Positions 1 to 9,281 of a stretch of DNA of 50,716 nt are shown piece by piece (the first letter of the stretch is position 1; every line of letters begins with the position of its first letter). The DNA is from Psychromonas sp. MB-3u-54 (GTDB lineage Bacteria > Pseudomonadota > Gammaproteobacteria > Enterobacterales > Psychromonadaceae), in contig NZ_PJBP01000168.1 in the NCBI RefSeq assembly GCF_002836415.1, forward strand, positions 1 to 50,716, read 5' to 3'. The notes under the pieces are model-generated. The model was given only the letters and a program-made list of their open reading frames with translations, was not told the origin of the DNA and made no database searches. A program made the translations under genes and the position numbers.

Positions 1-27
1 TAACGTAATTCATCTGGTGGGAAAATA

Positions 28-483
28 ATGGACAAAATTGATCAACACATGCTTATGATTCTTCAACAAGAAGGCCGTATATCAACGGCTGATTTATCAG
101 AGAAGGTTGCGTTATCCCCCTCTCCTTGTGCAAGGCGCTTAAAGCGCCTGGAAGAAGAAGGTTATATAGAAAACTATCAAGCGAATCTAAATAAAGCCAA
201 AATAGGGATAGTGATGACATTCTTTGTTGAGATTCGCTTAAATGATCACCAAGCCGCATCGATCGATGACTTTGAGAAAATAATTGCAGAAATGAAAGAA
301 GTTATTAACGGCTATATTGTTTCAGGTGCTTATGATTATCTTTTGGAGGTAGTGAGTCCGGATTTAGAAGGGTATGAATTGTTTACAAAAAAATTGCACA
401 GGCTAAAAAGTGTTAGAGATATCCATACGCATTTATCCGTAAGGCAAATAAAAGCGCAAAGCTCATTACCTGTCTTTAAATGA
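28..483 (+). CDS. Lrp/AsnC family transcriptional regulator
   Basis: The 151-residue product has the usual two-part Lrp/AsnC layout. An N-terminal winged helix-turn-helix (about residues 3-60) opens with the family-typical pattern of an Asp-Ile/Met-rich helix, and its recognition helix contains SPSPCARRLKRLE. A C-terminal ligand-binding RAM domain (about 65-145) includes GAYDYLLEV. Such proteins are DNA-binding regulators of amino-acid metabolism that respond to small effectors. The ATG at 28 is preceded by a GGTGGG ribosome site. The gene stands alone in front of tcdA and the target genes cannot be read from this window. The length is normal for the family and nothing is missing. Confidence 0.93.
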   Translation: MDKIDQHMLMILQQEGRISTADLSEKVALSPSPCARRLKRLEEEGYIENYQANLNKAKIGIVMTFFVEIRLNDHQAASIDDFEKIIAEMKEVINGYIVSGAYDYLLEVVSPDLEGYELFTKKLHRLKSVRDIHTHLSVRQIKAQSSLPVFK

Positions 484-634
484 TTTCCTAAAAAACAGTC
501 CTTGATTCGTCGCGGGCGGCGAATAGTTTGTTGATTTATTATTAGCAGCAAACTCATTGCTTCAATAATTATTGAGCATCTCGTATTTTTATTTACATTG
601 GGTATAATGCGCCAGCTATATTCTGGAGTTTTAC

Positions 635-1417
635 ATGTCTAATTATCAAAATCGCTTTGGCGGTATACAACGCTTATACGGCACCCAAGCACTTAATAAA
701 TTTCAACAAAGCCACATTTGCGTTATTGGTATTGGCGGGGTTGGTTCATGGGTTGTAGAGGCTCTGGCGCGTTCCGGTATTGGCCAAATCACGTTAATTG
801 ATATGGATGATATCTGTGTCACTAACACCAATCGCCAGGTGCATGCATTAACCAACACCATCGGCGAAATGAAAATAGAAGCCATGGCAAACCGCTGCCG
901 GTTGATAAATCCGGACATTAAATTGAATTTAATTGATGATTTTATTGATAAAGAAAATTGCTTTGAATATTTATCAGCGGAATTTGATTATGTCTTTGAT
1001 GCAATCGACAGCATCAAAGCTAAAGTGGCCTTAATTGCACACTGTAAACGTAATAAATACCCGCTGCTTACCTCTGGAGGTGCGGGGGGACAGTTAGATC
1101 CTACACAAATTCAAGTTGCTGATTTAGCACGTACGGTCCAGGATCCTCTGGCCTCTAAAGTGCGTTCGGAATTACGCCGATTTTTCAATTTCAGTAAAAA
1201 CCCTAAACGAAAATTTAGCGTGGATTGTGTTTTTTCTACCGAGCAATTAAGTTACCCCGATCAGCAGGGTGAAGTGTGCCAGCAAAAATCGGAATCCGAT
1301 GGGAATATGAAGATGGATTGTGCGACAGGATTTGGTGCATCAACGATGGTAACCGCGAGTTTCGGCTTTGTAGGTAGCGCATATATGCTGAAAAAAATAG
1401 CCCAAAAAGGGCGGTAA
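635..1417 (+). CDS. tcdA: tRNA threonylcarbamoyladenosine dehydratase TcdA (CsdL/YgdL)
   Basis: This 260-residue E1-like (ThiF/MoeB superfamily) enzyme performs the ATP-dependent dehydration of t6A37 in tRNA to the cyclic form ct6A. The N-terminal Rossmann motif is GIGGVGSWVVEALARSGIG (about residues 32-50), followed by the acidic DMDD segment and TNTNRQ, which bind ATP. A later DCVFSTEQ segment matches the family. The ATG at 635 has a TGGAG ribosome site 8 bases upstream, and a TATAAT-like -10 element sits at 603-608 without a convincing -35. The gene is monocistronic, converges on the glutamate dehydrogenase gene, and is closed by the hairpin at 1579-1616. Length and motifs are normal. Confidence 0.95.
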   Translation: MSNYQNRFGGIQRLYGTQALNKFQQSHICVIGIGGVGSWVVEALARSGIGQITLIDMDDICVTNTNRQVHALTNTIGEMKIEAMANRCRLINPDIKLNLIDDFIDKENCFEYLSAEFDYVFDAIDSIKAKVALIAHCKRNKYPLLTSGGAGGQLDPTQIQVADLARTVQDPLASKVRSELRRFFNFSKNPKRKFSVDCVFSTEQLSYPDQQGEVCQQKSESDGNMKMDCATGFGASTMVTASFGFVGSAYMLKKIAQKGR

Positions 1418-1430
1418 AAGCGGCTATCGG

Positions 1431-1576
1431 TTATTGGCTGTCAGCTGTCGGCTATAGGCTATAGGCTATAGGCTGTCAGCTGTCGGCTATCGGCTTTCGA
1501 GCTTCGAGCTTCGAGCTTCGAGCTTCGAGCTTCGAGCTTCGAGTGTCGAGCTTCGAGCCTTCTAGCTTTCGAGCTT
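1431..1576. repeat. Two-part intergenic simple repeat tract
   Basis: The convergent gap between tcdA and the glutamate dehydrogenase gene is filled by two short repeat families. The first (about 1431-1494) alternates GGCTATAGGCTATAGG and GCTGTCAGCTGTCGG units. The second (about 1496-1576) is a tandem array of the 7-mer TTCGAGC, roughly eight copies with a few variants. No reading frame of note crosses it. It looks like slippage-expanded non-coding sequence. Confidence 0.9.
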
Positions 1577-1578
1577 TT

Positions 1579-1616
1579 CAGTACCTGCCGGACGATTTGC
1601 CGACAGGTACTGTTTT
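1579..1616 (+). terminator. Hairpin terminator between tcdA and glutamate dehydrogenase
   Basis: CAGTACCTG at 1579-1587 pairs with CAGGTACTG at 1604-1612 and is followed on the + strand by TTTT. The position in a convergent gap and the T tract fit a factor-independent terminator for tcdA. The stem could also serve the opposite strand. Confidence 0.65.
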
Positions 1617-1633
1617 AACAACTCAGTTATCTA

Positions 1634-4600
1634 CTAACTCTGAGATAGATCCAGCAACTCGCGTAAAGCCACCTGACACATACTAAACTCTGGAGGACTA
1701 GCCGCCAATAATGCATCAGCCATACGTTGCCAGCGATCAGAAAGCATATGATTTGATGAGTGCCAATCAACATAGGCATCCGCAATATCCATACTTTCTT
1801 TGACCATTTCTAATATACTTTTAGTGATCCGCATATGCTGCCATTCAAGATCATCGCGCATTGCTTCTCTGGCAAGCGATTGCCAATTATTATCTGCAGG
1901 TAAAAGGCTAAGTTGCTCAGCAACATCAAATAATTTCAAATGATCACCACAGTGGAAATAAACCTGCACTGCAAGTTGGGGTTCAATTTTCACTTTTGCA
2001 GCAACTGAAATAACACCTAACATGGCATAAATTTTATCCACACTGGCCAGAGAATGCGCCAATTTTTCCGGCACATTCTTGGCGGTTAATTCAGTCAATG
2101 ATTGTTGTCTGTGAAGAAGAGATGATCCGGTTAATATATTATCAAATTGTTCCGCTAACATACTCAAAGGCTCCTGATATTGTTTAATCAGCATGCCGAT
2201 ATCAAGATCCGTACGATGGGTGCTAATGATCCAACGCGTACCGCGCTGCACCATACGTTTTAACTGCAGCATTAAATCATTTTGCACATTGACAGGAACT
2301 TGATTATCTAATCCTTCAATCTCTTCCAGAAGCGAGGTCATCGCGAAAATTTCTCTTGCTGCGACCCACGCTTTACAGACATCCAAAAATGAGCAGCCTG
2401 CACTGGCCATTAAACGATGTACAAAGGTTGTCCCCATGCAGTTGAAAATATCATTACTTATTTGCGTGGCAACAATTTCATTGATCAGCGGATGAAGATG
2501 AACTTCATTTTTATATTTATCAACCAGCGATCGAGGAAATATTTTTTCGGCCTCTTTGATCAAACAAGGATCAGAAGCAACATGCTCAGCGACCAGGGCT
2601 TCTTTCAGTTCATTTTTGGCATAAGCTAACATCACCGCAATACAAGGTCGAGTCAAACCGAGGTGACTATTTTTACGTTCATTAAGCACATCCTCCGTAG
2701 GAATAAATTCAAGTGCACGGTTAAGTTTGCCTTTTTCTTCTAAATTACATATCAGACGACGATACTCTTCAATACGTTTGTATGATTCAACATAAGAGAG
2801 GCTAATACTTTGCGCCTGCCGATAATTATTTTTAAGCACCAATTGTCCAACCTGATCGGTCATAGTAACTAACCAAACATTACGCTGTTTAACGGTTAAA
2901 TCTCCTTCGGAGACCAGTTTGTCAAGTAGGATTTTAATATTAACTTCTAAATCGGAACAGTTCACTCCCCCGGCATTATCAATCGCATCGGTGAAACATA
3001 AACCACCATGTAATGCATACTCAATACGGGCAGATTGTGTTACACCTAAATTTCCACCTTCACCCAGCACACGACAGCGCAGTTGTTTTGCATTGACACG
3101 TAACACATCATTGGCTTTATCACCGACATCCGCATGACTTTGGCTGCTGGCTTTTATGTAGGTACCTATACCACCATTCCAAATCAGATCAACTTGCGCT
3201 TTTAATAATAGCGAGATCAATTCATTAGGTGTTACTTTCTGTTTTTGAATATCAAAACGTTTGGCCATTTCAGGAGAAACGTTTATTGACTTAGCCCGAC
3301 GTTCAAAAATCCCGCCTCCTGCAGAAATTAAGGCTTTATCGTAATCATTCCAACCCGTTTTCGGGGTATCATATAAGCGTTTGCGCTCCGTAAAACAGGC
3401 CGCTTGATCGGTCGGATTCGGATCAATAAATATATGCAGGTGATTAAAGGCAGCAACCAAGCGTATCGATTGTGAGCTTAACATGCCGTTGCCAAATACA
3501 TCACCCGCCATATCACCTATGCCGATTACACTAATAGGATCCTTTTGTACATTAACACCCAGTTCACGAAAGTGACGCTGTACACTAATCCATGCACCAC
3601 GTGCAGTAATACCCATGACCTTATGGTCGTAACCATGGCTACCACCAGAGGCGAATGCATCATTTAGCCAGAAATTTCTTGCGACCGCGAGTTCATTGGC
3701 AAAATCAGAAAAAGTAGCTGTACCTTTATCTGCTGCTACAACAAGATAGGTATCATCGTCGTCATAGCGAACCACATCAACGGGGGGTATTACCCGGCCT
3801 TGATCAAGATTATCGCTCAGATCAAGTAATGCACTAACAAACAATTTGTAGCTGCTAATGCCCTCCTTCATAAAACTATCTCTGTCCATAGAAGCATTGA
3901 GTTTTTTAGCGACAAAACCGCCTTTAGCACCTACCGGAACAATCACCGCATTTTTAACCTGCTGTGCTTTCACTAATCCTAATACTTCAGTACGGTAATC
4001 TTCACGACGATCAGACCAACGTAAACCACCACGGGCAACTTTGCCGCCGCGTAAATGCACACCTTCTACACGCGGTGAATAAACAAAAATTTCAACATTT
4101 AAACGCGGTAATGGAATCTCAGATAATTTAGCATGGTCAAATTTAAAACTGATATAGGGTTGATTTTCCCCTTCACTTTTCTGGAAATAATTGGTCCGAA
4201 TAGTGGCCATGATAAGTTCAACATACTGCCTTAATACACGGTCTTCATTAAGATTAGTCACGTCATTTAATGAGGTTAGAATTTTTTCTTCTAATTTTTG
4301 CTGTTTTTCTAAATTAATTTCGTTGCTTGGGTCAAAGCGTAGCTTAAAGAGCTGCACCAACTCGATGACTAACTTGCTATGGTCTAACATTGTTTTTGCT
4401 ATTGCAGATTGACTAAAGCCAAAACGGATCTGTTTTAAATATTTGGCATAAGCACGCAGCATCGCGATATCACGCCACGTTAATCCCGTCCTCAAAATCA
4501 GTTTATTAAAAGAGTCATTTTCGGCTCTTCCATACCAAACGGATAAAAATGTATCAACAAAAACATCGTGGTAGGCATCAGGATTAAAATCAGTAACCCG

Positions 4601-6421
4601 TGAATAAATTAAGGTAAAATCATATAACCAGAATGACTGTTCACTATTCGGGGTAACTTTATAAGGGTATTCTTCCGCCACTTTAAGGCCGAGATTTTCC
4701 AGAATAGGGATAAGATCCGATAATAATAAAGCACCATCCTGGTGGAAAAGTTTTAATTTTAACTGGCTGCCATTAGGATCCAGAGAACGATAAAAACGTA
4801 ATGCCATAGACCGTTCTTTATCTGCATAGACGGACTCGATACGCTCAATATCGGACACTGCAACACGGGCACTAAAACTATCTTTATAACTTGTTGAAAA
4901 TGATGACTGGTATTTTTTAACCAGTTTTATGCCACGTTCCTCGCCAAAATTTTCAACTAAAGAGTCCTGTAACCCCTCGCTCCAGAGTTTGGTTAACTGT
5001 TTCATGCGATCCTGTATGGCCTGCACTTCTAACGGATATTCAAGGGGGGCTTTTAAGCGTAATACCAAACGTAAACGCGCTAAATTTGATTCGCTTAAAT
5101 AGGTTTGAAAATCACGGTCTGTGACTTCCAGAGTACGACAGATTAACTCTTCAAAATCCAGCCTTACCTTAGTATTATAAACATCACGAGGAACATATAA
5201 GATGGCCACCACAAATTGATTATTACCATCCATACGTAAAAACAGTTTTAATTCTTTGCGCTCTTGAGCATGTAAGATTTCGGTCGCATTTTGTAATAAG
5301 CCGGTTTCAGCACATAACAGCAAATCTTCAATCGGGTAGGTATATAATATTTGTGATAATTCTTTATAATAATGCCCCCCTTGACTATAAGGCGATTGTT
5401 TTAACATATTCGCTAATTTATCACGTATTACGGGTATCTCAGTTGGCGTACCACTGTAAACGGAAGAGGTATATAAGCCGACAAAACGAAAACCGGAAAT
5501 CAGCTCCCCTGCTGCATTAAAACGTTTGATATAAATAACATCTGGAAAAGCTCTGCGGTGAACCATCGCACGTTGTGAGGCTTTACTAAAATGGATAAAT
5601 GTCATCTCATTAAGTATTGAAAACGATTCAAAGTCATGGGCTTTAGTCATAAAATCAGGGCGTTTCAATAAACCTAACTGGCTCCCCTCAAGGACATTAA
5701 TCTTTCCATTTTCAACATTAAATTGATCACAACCAAGAAAAGTAAAATGATCCTTTAACATCCATAATAAATAGGTTTGCTGTTCTTTTAAGTTATCAAT
5801 ATGTTCTTTTAGATTATCCGTTTTACTGATTTCGATAGCTTCTGTCATCGTATTTTTTAATGCTGCAAAATCATCTCCCACCAGCGCCACATTTTCTAAT
5901 GCTGTTTGTATTTTAGCTGAAATTTGATCGCGTTCTTTTTTTGAGCTGGTGTTGTCAATTTCAAAATAGAGTAATAATTCATTTAAGTTTGCTTCATCGA
6001 AAGAGATTAATTTCCCATTTTGGTCCCGTCTGCTGGACATTTCCCCATAATAAACACGATGTAATTTAATATTTTGCTCATTGAGGACAAGTTTTAGGGT
6101 ATCAATCACAAAGGGAGTATTACGGCATAATACAGTCAATACCGTATGGGTAGATTTCCATTCATCTTGCTCAACATCGGGGTTAAAAACACGTACTTTT
6201 GCTTGGCTACCTTTCCATTTAGCCGTTTCTCGCCATAATGAACCCGTCAGTCCGGCCAGATCAGTTAATGGTATTGGTGTTAAATCGGCGATCGCCACAT
6301 CACGGAAAATAGTTTGAATAAATTGTTCTACCGTTTGTTGTTCCGGTTCAGAAAAATAACTTTTTAATTGAGAGAAAATTTGATCTAAAATGTCATTTTT
6401 TTGGTTGAGTATTGATTTCAT
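1634..6421 (-). CDS. gdhB: NAD-dependent glutamate dehydrogenase, large (about 180 kDa) class
   Basis: The product of about 1,595 residues has the length and layout of the large bacterial NAD-glutamate dehydrogenases, which oxidise glutamate to 2-oxoglutarate and ammonia in amino-acid catabolism. A long N-terminal region with ACT-like segments precedes the catalytic core. The core contains RGGLRWSDRREDYRTEV, then VPVGAKGGFVAKK with the catalytic Lys region, and the Rossmann segment ISVIGIGDMAGDVFGNGML. The ATG at 6421 is preferred over a GTG two codons earlier because GAGG lies 8 bases upstream of the ATG but only 3 from the GTG. The gene is monocistronic. No frameshift or missing motif was noticed. 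Confidence 0.96.
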   Translation of the reverse strand: MKSILNQKNDILDQIFSQLKSYFSEPEQQTVEQFIQTIFRDVAIADLTPIPLTDLAGLTGSLWRETAKWKGSQAKVRVFNPDVEQDEWKSTHTVLTVLCRNTPFVIDTLKLVLNEQNIKLHRVYYGEMSSRRDQNGKLISFDEANLNELLLYFEIDNTSSKKERDQISAKIQTALENVALVGDDFAALKNTMTEAIEISKTDNLKEHIDNLKEQQTYLLWMLKDHFTFLGCDQFNVENGKINVLEGSQLGLLKRPDFMTKAHDFESFSILNEMTFIHFSKASQRAMVHRRAFPDVIYIKRFNAAGELISGFRFVGLYTSSVYSGTPTEIPVIRDKLANMLKQSPYSQGGHYYKELSQILYTYPIEDLLLCAETGLLQNATEILHAQERKELKLFLRMDGNNQFVVAILYVPRDVYNTKVRLDFEELICRTLEVTDRDFQTYLSESNLARLRLVLRLKAPLEYPLEVQAIQDRMKQLTKLWSEGLQDSLVENFGEERGIKLVKKYQSSFSTSYKDSFSARVAVSDIERIESVYADKERSMALRFYRSLDPNGSQLKLKLFHQDGALLLSDLIPILENLGLKVAEEYPYKVTPNSEQSFWLYDFTLIYSRVTDFNPDAYHDVFVDTFLSVWYGRAENDSFNKLILRTGLTWRDIAMLRAYAKYLKQIRFGFSQSAIAKTMLDHSKLVIELVQLFKLRFDPSNEINLEKQQKLEEKILTSLNDVTNLNEDRVLRQYVELIMATIRTNYFQKSEGENQPYISFKFDHAKLSEIPLPRLNVEIFVYSPRVEGVHLRGGKVARGGLRWSDRREDYRTEVLGLVKAQQVKNAVIVPVGAKGGFVAKKLNASMDRDSFMKEGISSYKLFVSALLDLSDNLDQGRVIPPVDVVRYDDDDTYLVVAADKGTATFSDFANELAVARNFWLNDAFASGGSHGYDHKVMGITARGAWISVQRHFRELGVNVQKDPISVIGIGDMAGDVFGNGMLSSQSIRLVAAFNHLHIFIDPNPTDQAACFTERKRLYDTPKTGWNDYDKALISAGGGIFERRAKSINVSPEMAKRFDIQKQKVTPNELISLLLKAQVDLIWNGGIGTYIKASSQSHADVGDKANDVLRVNAKQLRCRVLGEGGNLGVTQSARIEYALHGGLCFTDAIDNAGGVNCSDLEVNIKILLDKLVSEGDLTVKQRNVWLVTMTDQVGQLVLKNNYRQAQSISLSYVESYKRIEEYRRLICNLEEKGKLNRALEFIPTEDVLNERKNSHLGLTRPCIAVMLAYAKNELKEALVAEHVASDPCLIKEAEKIFPRSLVDKYKNEVHLHPLINEIVATQISNDIFNCMGTTFVHRLMASAGCSFLDVCKAWVAAREIFAMTSLLEEIEGLDNQVPVNVQNDLMLQLKRMVQRGTRWIISTHRTDLDIGMLIKQYQEPLSMLAEQFDNILTGSSLLHRQQSLTELTAKNVPEKLAHSLASVDKIYAMLGVISVAAKVKIEPQLAVQVYFHCGDHLKLFDVAEQLSLLPADNNWQSLAREAMRDDLEWQHMRITKSILEMVKESMDIADAYVDWHSSNHMLSDRWQRMADALLAASPPEFSMCQVALRELLDLSQS

Positions 6422-6893
6422 GTACACGACCTCTATTAAGTACTTATAAATCTCGCCACTATAGGTTGGTGCAAACTAAAAGGCTATTAAAAAAAATTAA
6501 TAAAATGAGAGGTGATAGAGAGTTACTGCATTTTCTTCACTAATTTTCAACATCTAAATTAAACCCTCATCAACTACAACAGGAAGATTAGGAATAGCCC
6601 GAGAGAGAAGCATCGGATTCCTTGTTATCAGCAAAATCATGTTTATAAAAATTGCATAAAAAAAGCCCCCGAAATGACTTTTAAAAGCAATTATTTTAGA
6701 ACAGATCATGCCGCCAATTTGCCTAACAACCGGCTTTTATAAAAGGATAATATTGCAACGACCAATCAAAGTCCGTCTACTTATCATAGATAATTATTCT
6801 CAGGCGCAAACGCCCCAAAGTGAACGCTAAATTAACCTTATTGACAATGGCATCACAGGCTCTTCATGTACGTATTACTGGCCATTTGTTTCT
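6422..6893. other. Intergenic region upstream of glutamate dehydrogenase
   Basis: About 470 bases without a credible gene. It should hold the promoter of the glutamate dehydrogenase gene, but I could not single out convincing -35/-10 boxes. No hairpin or mobile-element end stands out. Confidence 0.5.
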
Positions 6894-7136
6894 AAGGTGA
6901 TAGAAGATCGTCTAATAATCAGTGCAGACAATTACCTTGCCCCCAACTTCATTAATGTGAAGTGTATAAGTTTATTGCTGATAGCATACAATATTCTGAA
7001 AAATAGCGGTTTCGATAAGGTGAGAGAAGATCGTCTGATAATCAGTGCAGACAATTACCTTGCCCCCAACTTCATTAATGTGAAGTGTATAAGTTTATTG
7101 CTGATAGCATACAATATTCTGAAAAATAGCGGTTTC
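6894..7136. repeat. Two-copy 123-bp tandem duplication that includes the sutR 3' end
   Basis: Positions 6894-7016 and 7017-about 7136 are near-identical direct copies, both starting AAGGTGA. Read on the minus strand, each copy encodes the same sutR C-terminal tail, ETAIFQNIVCYQQ plus stop. The copy at 7017-7136 belongs to the intact gene and the copy at 6894-7016 is a detached duplicate downstream of it. Only a few substitutions separate the two, so the duplication is recent. Confidence 0.93.
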
Positions 7137-7634
7137 AGATATTGCTTGATAACCATGTGCTTGATCACTAAAAAATCGCATACTCTCACCACTCTTCAGC
7201 GAATGCCATTGACCATCAAAATAGATGCTTAATTGACCTTCTAACACATGTATATGTTCAATCACCCCTGCTCCATGGGGAGATGACATTTGCTTGTGAT
7301 GTCCGGTCAAGGTGATTTCAAACACCTCTAAACCCGCATCAGCCTTAAAAGGAAACAACGTTTTAATCTTCATATCAGGATCATTTGGAAAGATTTTTTC
7401 ACTCGAGCATAACTGCGGCTCATCAGCAAAAAAAGCAGAGAAAGAGCTTTCTAAACCACTTGAAATTTTCCATAGCGTCGAAATAGTCGGACTCGATTCT
7501 TCCCGCTCAATCTGTCCTAACATAGCTTTAGATACGCCCGTCGCTTTAGCTGTGGCATCCAAGCTGAGTTTTTTCTTGTTGCGCAGCGACTTCAAATGCT
7601 TGGCGATATGTGATTTGAAAATTAATTGATTCAT
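7095..7634 (-). CDS. sutR: HTH-cupin transcriptional regulator, SutR/YdcN type
   Basis: The 179-residue product has an XRE-type helix-turn-helix (about residues 10-65, containing ATAKATGVSKAMLGQIERE) and a C-terminal cupin (about 105-175, containing HIHVLEGQLSIYFDGQ). E. coli SutR/YdcN has essentially the same length and is likewise divergent from the BenE-family gene ydcO, so both family and context agree. The start at 7634 is chosen because AAGGAAAGG lies just upstream. A longer in-frame extension to 7748 would run through the operators and the ydcO promoter region. Two inverted repeats directly upstream suggest autoregulation together with control of ydcO. The last 13 codons are duplicated downstream. 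Confidence 0.87.
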   Translation of the reverse strand: MNQLIFKSHIAKHLKSLRNKKKLSLDATAKATGVSKAMLGQIEREESSPTISTLWKISSGLESSFSAFFADEPQLCSSEKIFPNDPDMKIKTLFPFKADAGLEVFEITLTGHHKQMSSPHGAGVIEHIHVLEGQLSIYFDGQWHSLKSGESMRFFSDQAHGYQAISETAIFQNIVCYQQ

Positions 7635-7647
7635 TACCTTTCCTTTG

Positions 7648-7667
7648 TTGTGCGCTATAACGCACAA
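7648..7667. promoter_or_regulatory. Operator 1 between sutR and ydcO
   Basis: TTGTGCGCTATAACGCACAA is an inverted repeat with perfect 7-bp arms (TTGTGCG/CGCACAA) around a 6-bp centre. It lies 13 bases upstream of the sutR start. It is almost identical to a second site 34 bp away, as expected for a dimeric HTH regulator. Confidence 0.82.
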
Positions 7668-7681
7668 TGATACACTCAACT

Positions 7682-7701
7682 TTGTGCGTAATAACGCACA
7701 A
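7682..7701. promoter_or_regulatory. Operator 2 between sutR and ydcO
   Basis: TTGTGCGTAATAACGCACAA has the same 7-bp arms as operator 1 and a different central hexamer. It lies 27 bases upstream of the ydcO start. The 34-bp centre-to-centre spacing is close to three helical turns, allowing cooperative binding on one DNA face. Confidence 0.82.
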
Positions 7702-7728
7702 TTGTAGCACTTGTCTCTGGAGCGGTAA

Positions 7729-8931
7729 ATGATAAAAAGAACATTCAATATCAGTCACTTATTTGCCGGCTTTAGCGCTGTTTTGGTCGGCTACAGCAGC
7801 TCTGTTTTTATTATAATTCAAGCTGCCACCTCGGCTGGCGCATCATCGGCGCAAATTGGCAGTTGGCTGCTGACCCTTGGTATCGCCACCGGACTTACCA
7901 CTATTATTTTTTCGTGGTTTTATAAGGCGCCGATTTTAACCGCATGGTCAACGCCGGGCGCTGTCATACTGGTCAGTGGAGCGACTCAATACGGGTTACC
8001 TGTGGTTATTGGCGCTTTTGTTGTCTCTGCAGTCTTAATTATATTAACCGGACTGATAACGCCACTAAGCCGAATCTTAGAAAAGATACCTGCTCAATTA
8101 GCAACGGCAATGCTGGGCGCCATTCTACTGCCATTTTGCCTGAAAGCCTTTACGCCGTTGATGGATAACCCGGTCATATTTTTAAGTATGTTTGCCAGTT
8201 TTTTTATCGGCAAACGTTGTTTCCCTCGTTATTCAATGGTGCTATTACTGACTGCCGGCATCATCTGCGCAGTCATGACGGGTGCCTTCACGGATCAGGA
8301 AATTATACTCTCCGTTGCGCAGCCAGCGTGGGTGACACCGGAGTTTGATCTCTGGGCAATGATTAATCTCAGCATTCCACTCTATGTGATCACTATGCTC
8401 TCACAGAATTTACCGGGTATTGTCATGATCCGAAGTTATCAATACGAGACACCCGTCAAGCCGCTCTTGATAGGTACAGGACTGGCCAATCTGTTAGCGG
8501 CACCCTTCGGTGGTTTTAGTGTCAACCTCGCTGCAATTTCAGCGGCTATCTGTATGAATGAAGAAGTAGATCCGGATAAAACAGTGCGATACCGGGCGGC
8601 AATATGGGCGGGTATTTTTTATCTTATTGCGGGCCTTTTTGCAACAACCTTAGTGGATATCTTCCTGTTTTTACCCGGTGGAATTACAGACATATTAGCT
8701 GGGCTTGCTTTATTAGGGACATTGCAGATGTGCCTGCAAACGGCTTTTGAAAAAGAAAAATTTCGAGAATCCGCTTTGCTTACATTTCTTCTGACAATGT
8801 CCGGGGTCACGCTATTAGGTATCGGTTCTACGCTGTGGGGGCTATTAGCCGGATTAATACATATTCAGTTAACTAAAAACACCCTGAAAATTAAGATAAC
8901 AGCTAAAAAAGCAAAGGAGATTAAGCGCTGA
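7729..8931 (+). CDS. ydcO: BenE/YdcO family inner-membrane transporter
   Basis: The 400-residue protein is almost entirely hydrophobic, with about 10-12 membrane spans. It has BenE-family features such as the early Ala/Gly/Ser-rich FAGFSAVLVGYSSSV and the segment AAPFGGFSVNLAAISAAIC. BenE proteins are described as benzoate:proton symporters, but the YdcO branch has no firmly known substrate, so benzoate transport should not be assumed. The ATG at 7729 has GGAG 7 bases upstream. It is divergent from sutR and shares its operator region, so SutR-type control is likely. The length is normal and there is a short basic C-terminal tail. Confidence 0.9.
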   Translation: MIKRTFNISHLFAGFSAVLVGYSSSVFIIIQAATSAGASSAQIGSWLLTLGIATGLTTIIFSWFYKAPILTAWSTPGAVILVSGATQYGLPVVIGAFVVSAVLIILTGLITPLSRILEKIPAQLATAMLGAILLPFCLKAFTPLMDNPVIFLSMFASFFIGKRCFPRYSMVLLLTAGIICAVMTGAFTDQEIILSVAQPAWVTPEFDLWAMINLSIPLYVITMLSQNLPGIVMIRSYQYETPVKPLLIGTGLANLLAAPFGGFSVNLAAISAAICMNEEVDPDKTVRYRAAIWAGIFYLIAGLFATTLVDIFLFLPGGITDILAGLALLGTLQMCLQTAFEKEKFRESALLTFLLTMSGVTLLGIGSTLWGLLAGLIHIQLTKNTLKIKITAKKAKEIKR

Positions 8932-9281
8932 GAGTGAGCATCAGTATTTAATCTTTTCTGCACTGTTTTGCTGTCCACAAATACGGCATCTAAGTAATAA
9001 AATAATAGATAGAGAGACAATCAGCAGTCTTGCTCAAAGCATGGCGCCAGCGCCCTCGATAAAAGGATCGTTAATGGGGATCTCTCAACGGATTAAGAGT
9101 GCAATATTTCTAAGGGGCTTGCCCCAATTCCAGCTGGAAATCTAAATCGCTTACCCCCGAACAACAAATTTATCATGCTAACAACCACACAAATAAATGA
9201 GCAGCAAAGTCATTTTTATTGATAAGAATTAAGTAAATTTAATAATCTGGCTAAGCGTCATTATTTCGCTTAACCGTGATT
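8932..9281. other. Intergenic region between convergent ydcO and the flavoprotein gene
   Basis: About 350 bases with no gene I can support. A small hairpin, GGGGC-TT-GCCCC, lies near 9115-9126 without a T tract. The GC-richer patch at about 9035-9080 could be decayed coding sequence, but no family was recognised in any frame. Confidence 0.45.

Noticed and set aside
6897-7232. + strand frame across the duplicated sutR tail
   Set aside because: Its internal repeat comes from the DNA duplication, it lies antisense to sutR and it has no family match.
7635-7748. Longer N-terminal start for the SutR-type regulator
   Set aside because: The extension would be translated through both operators and the ydcO promoter region, lacks a ribosome site and does not match the usual length of the family.
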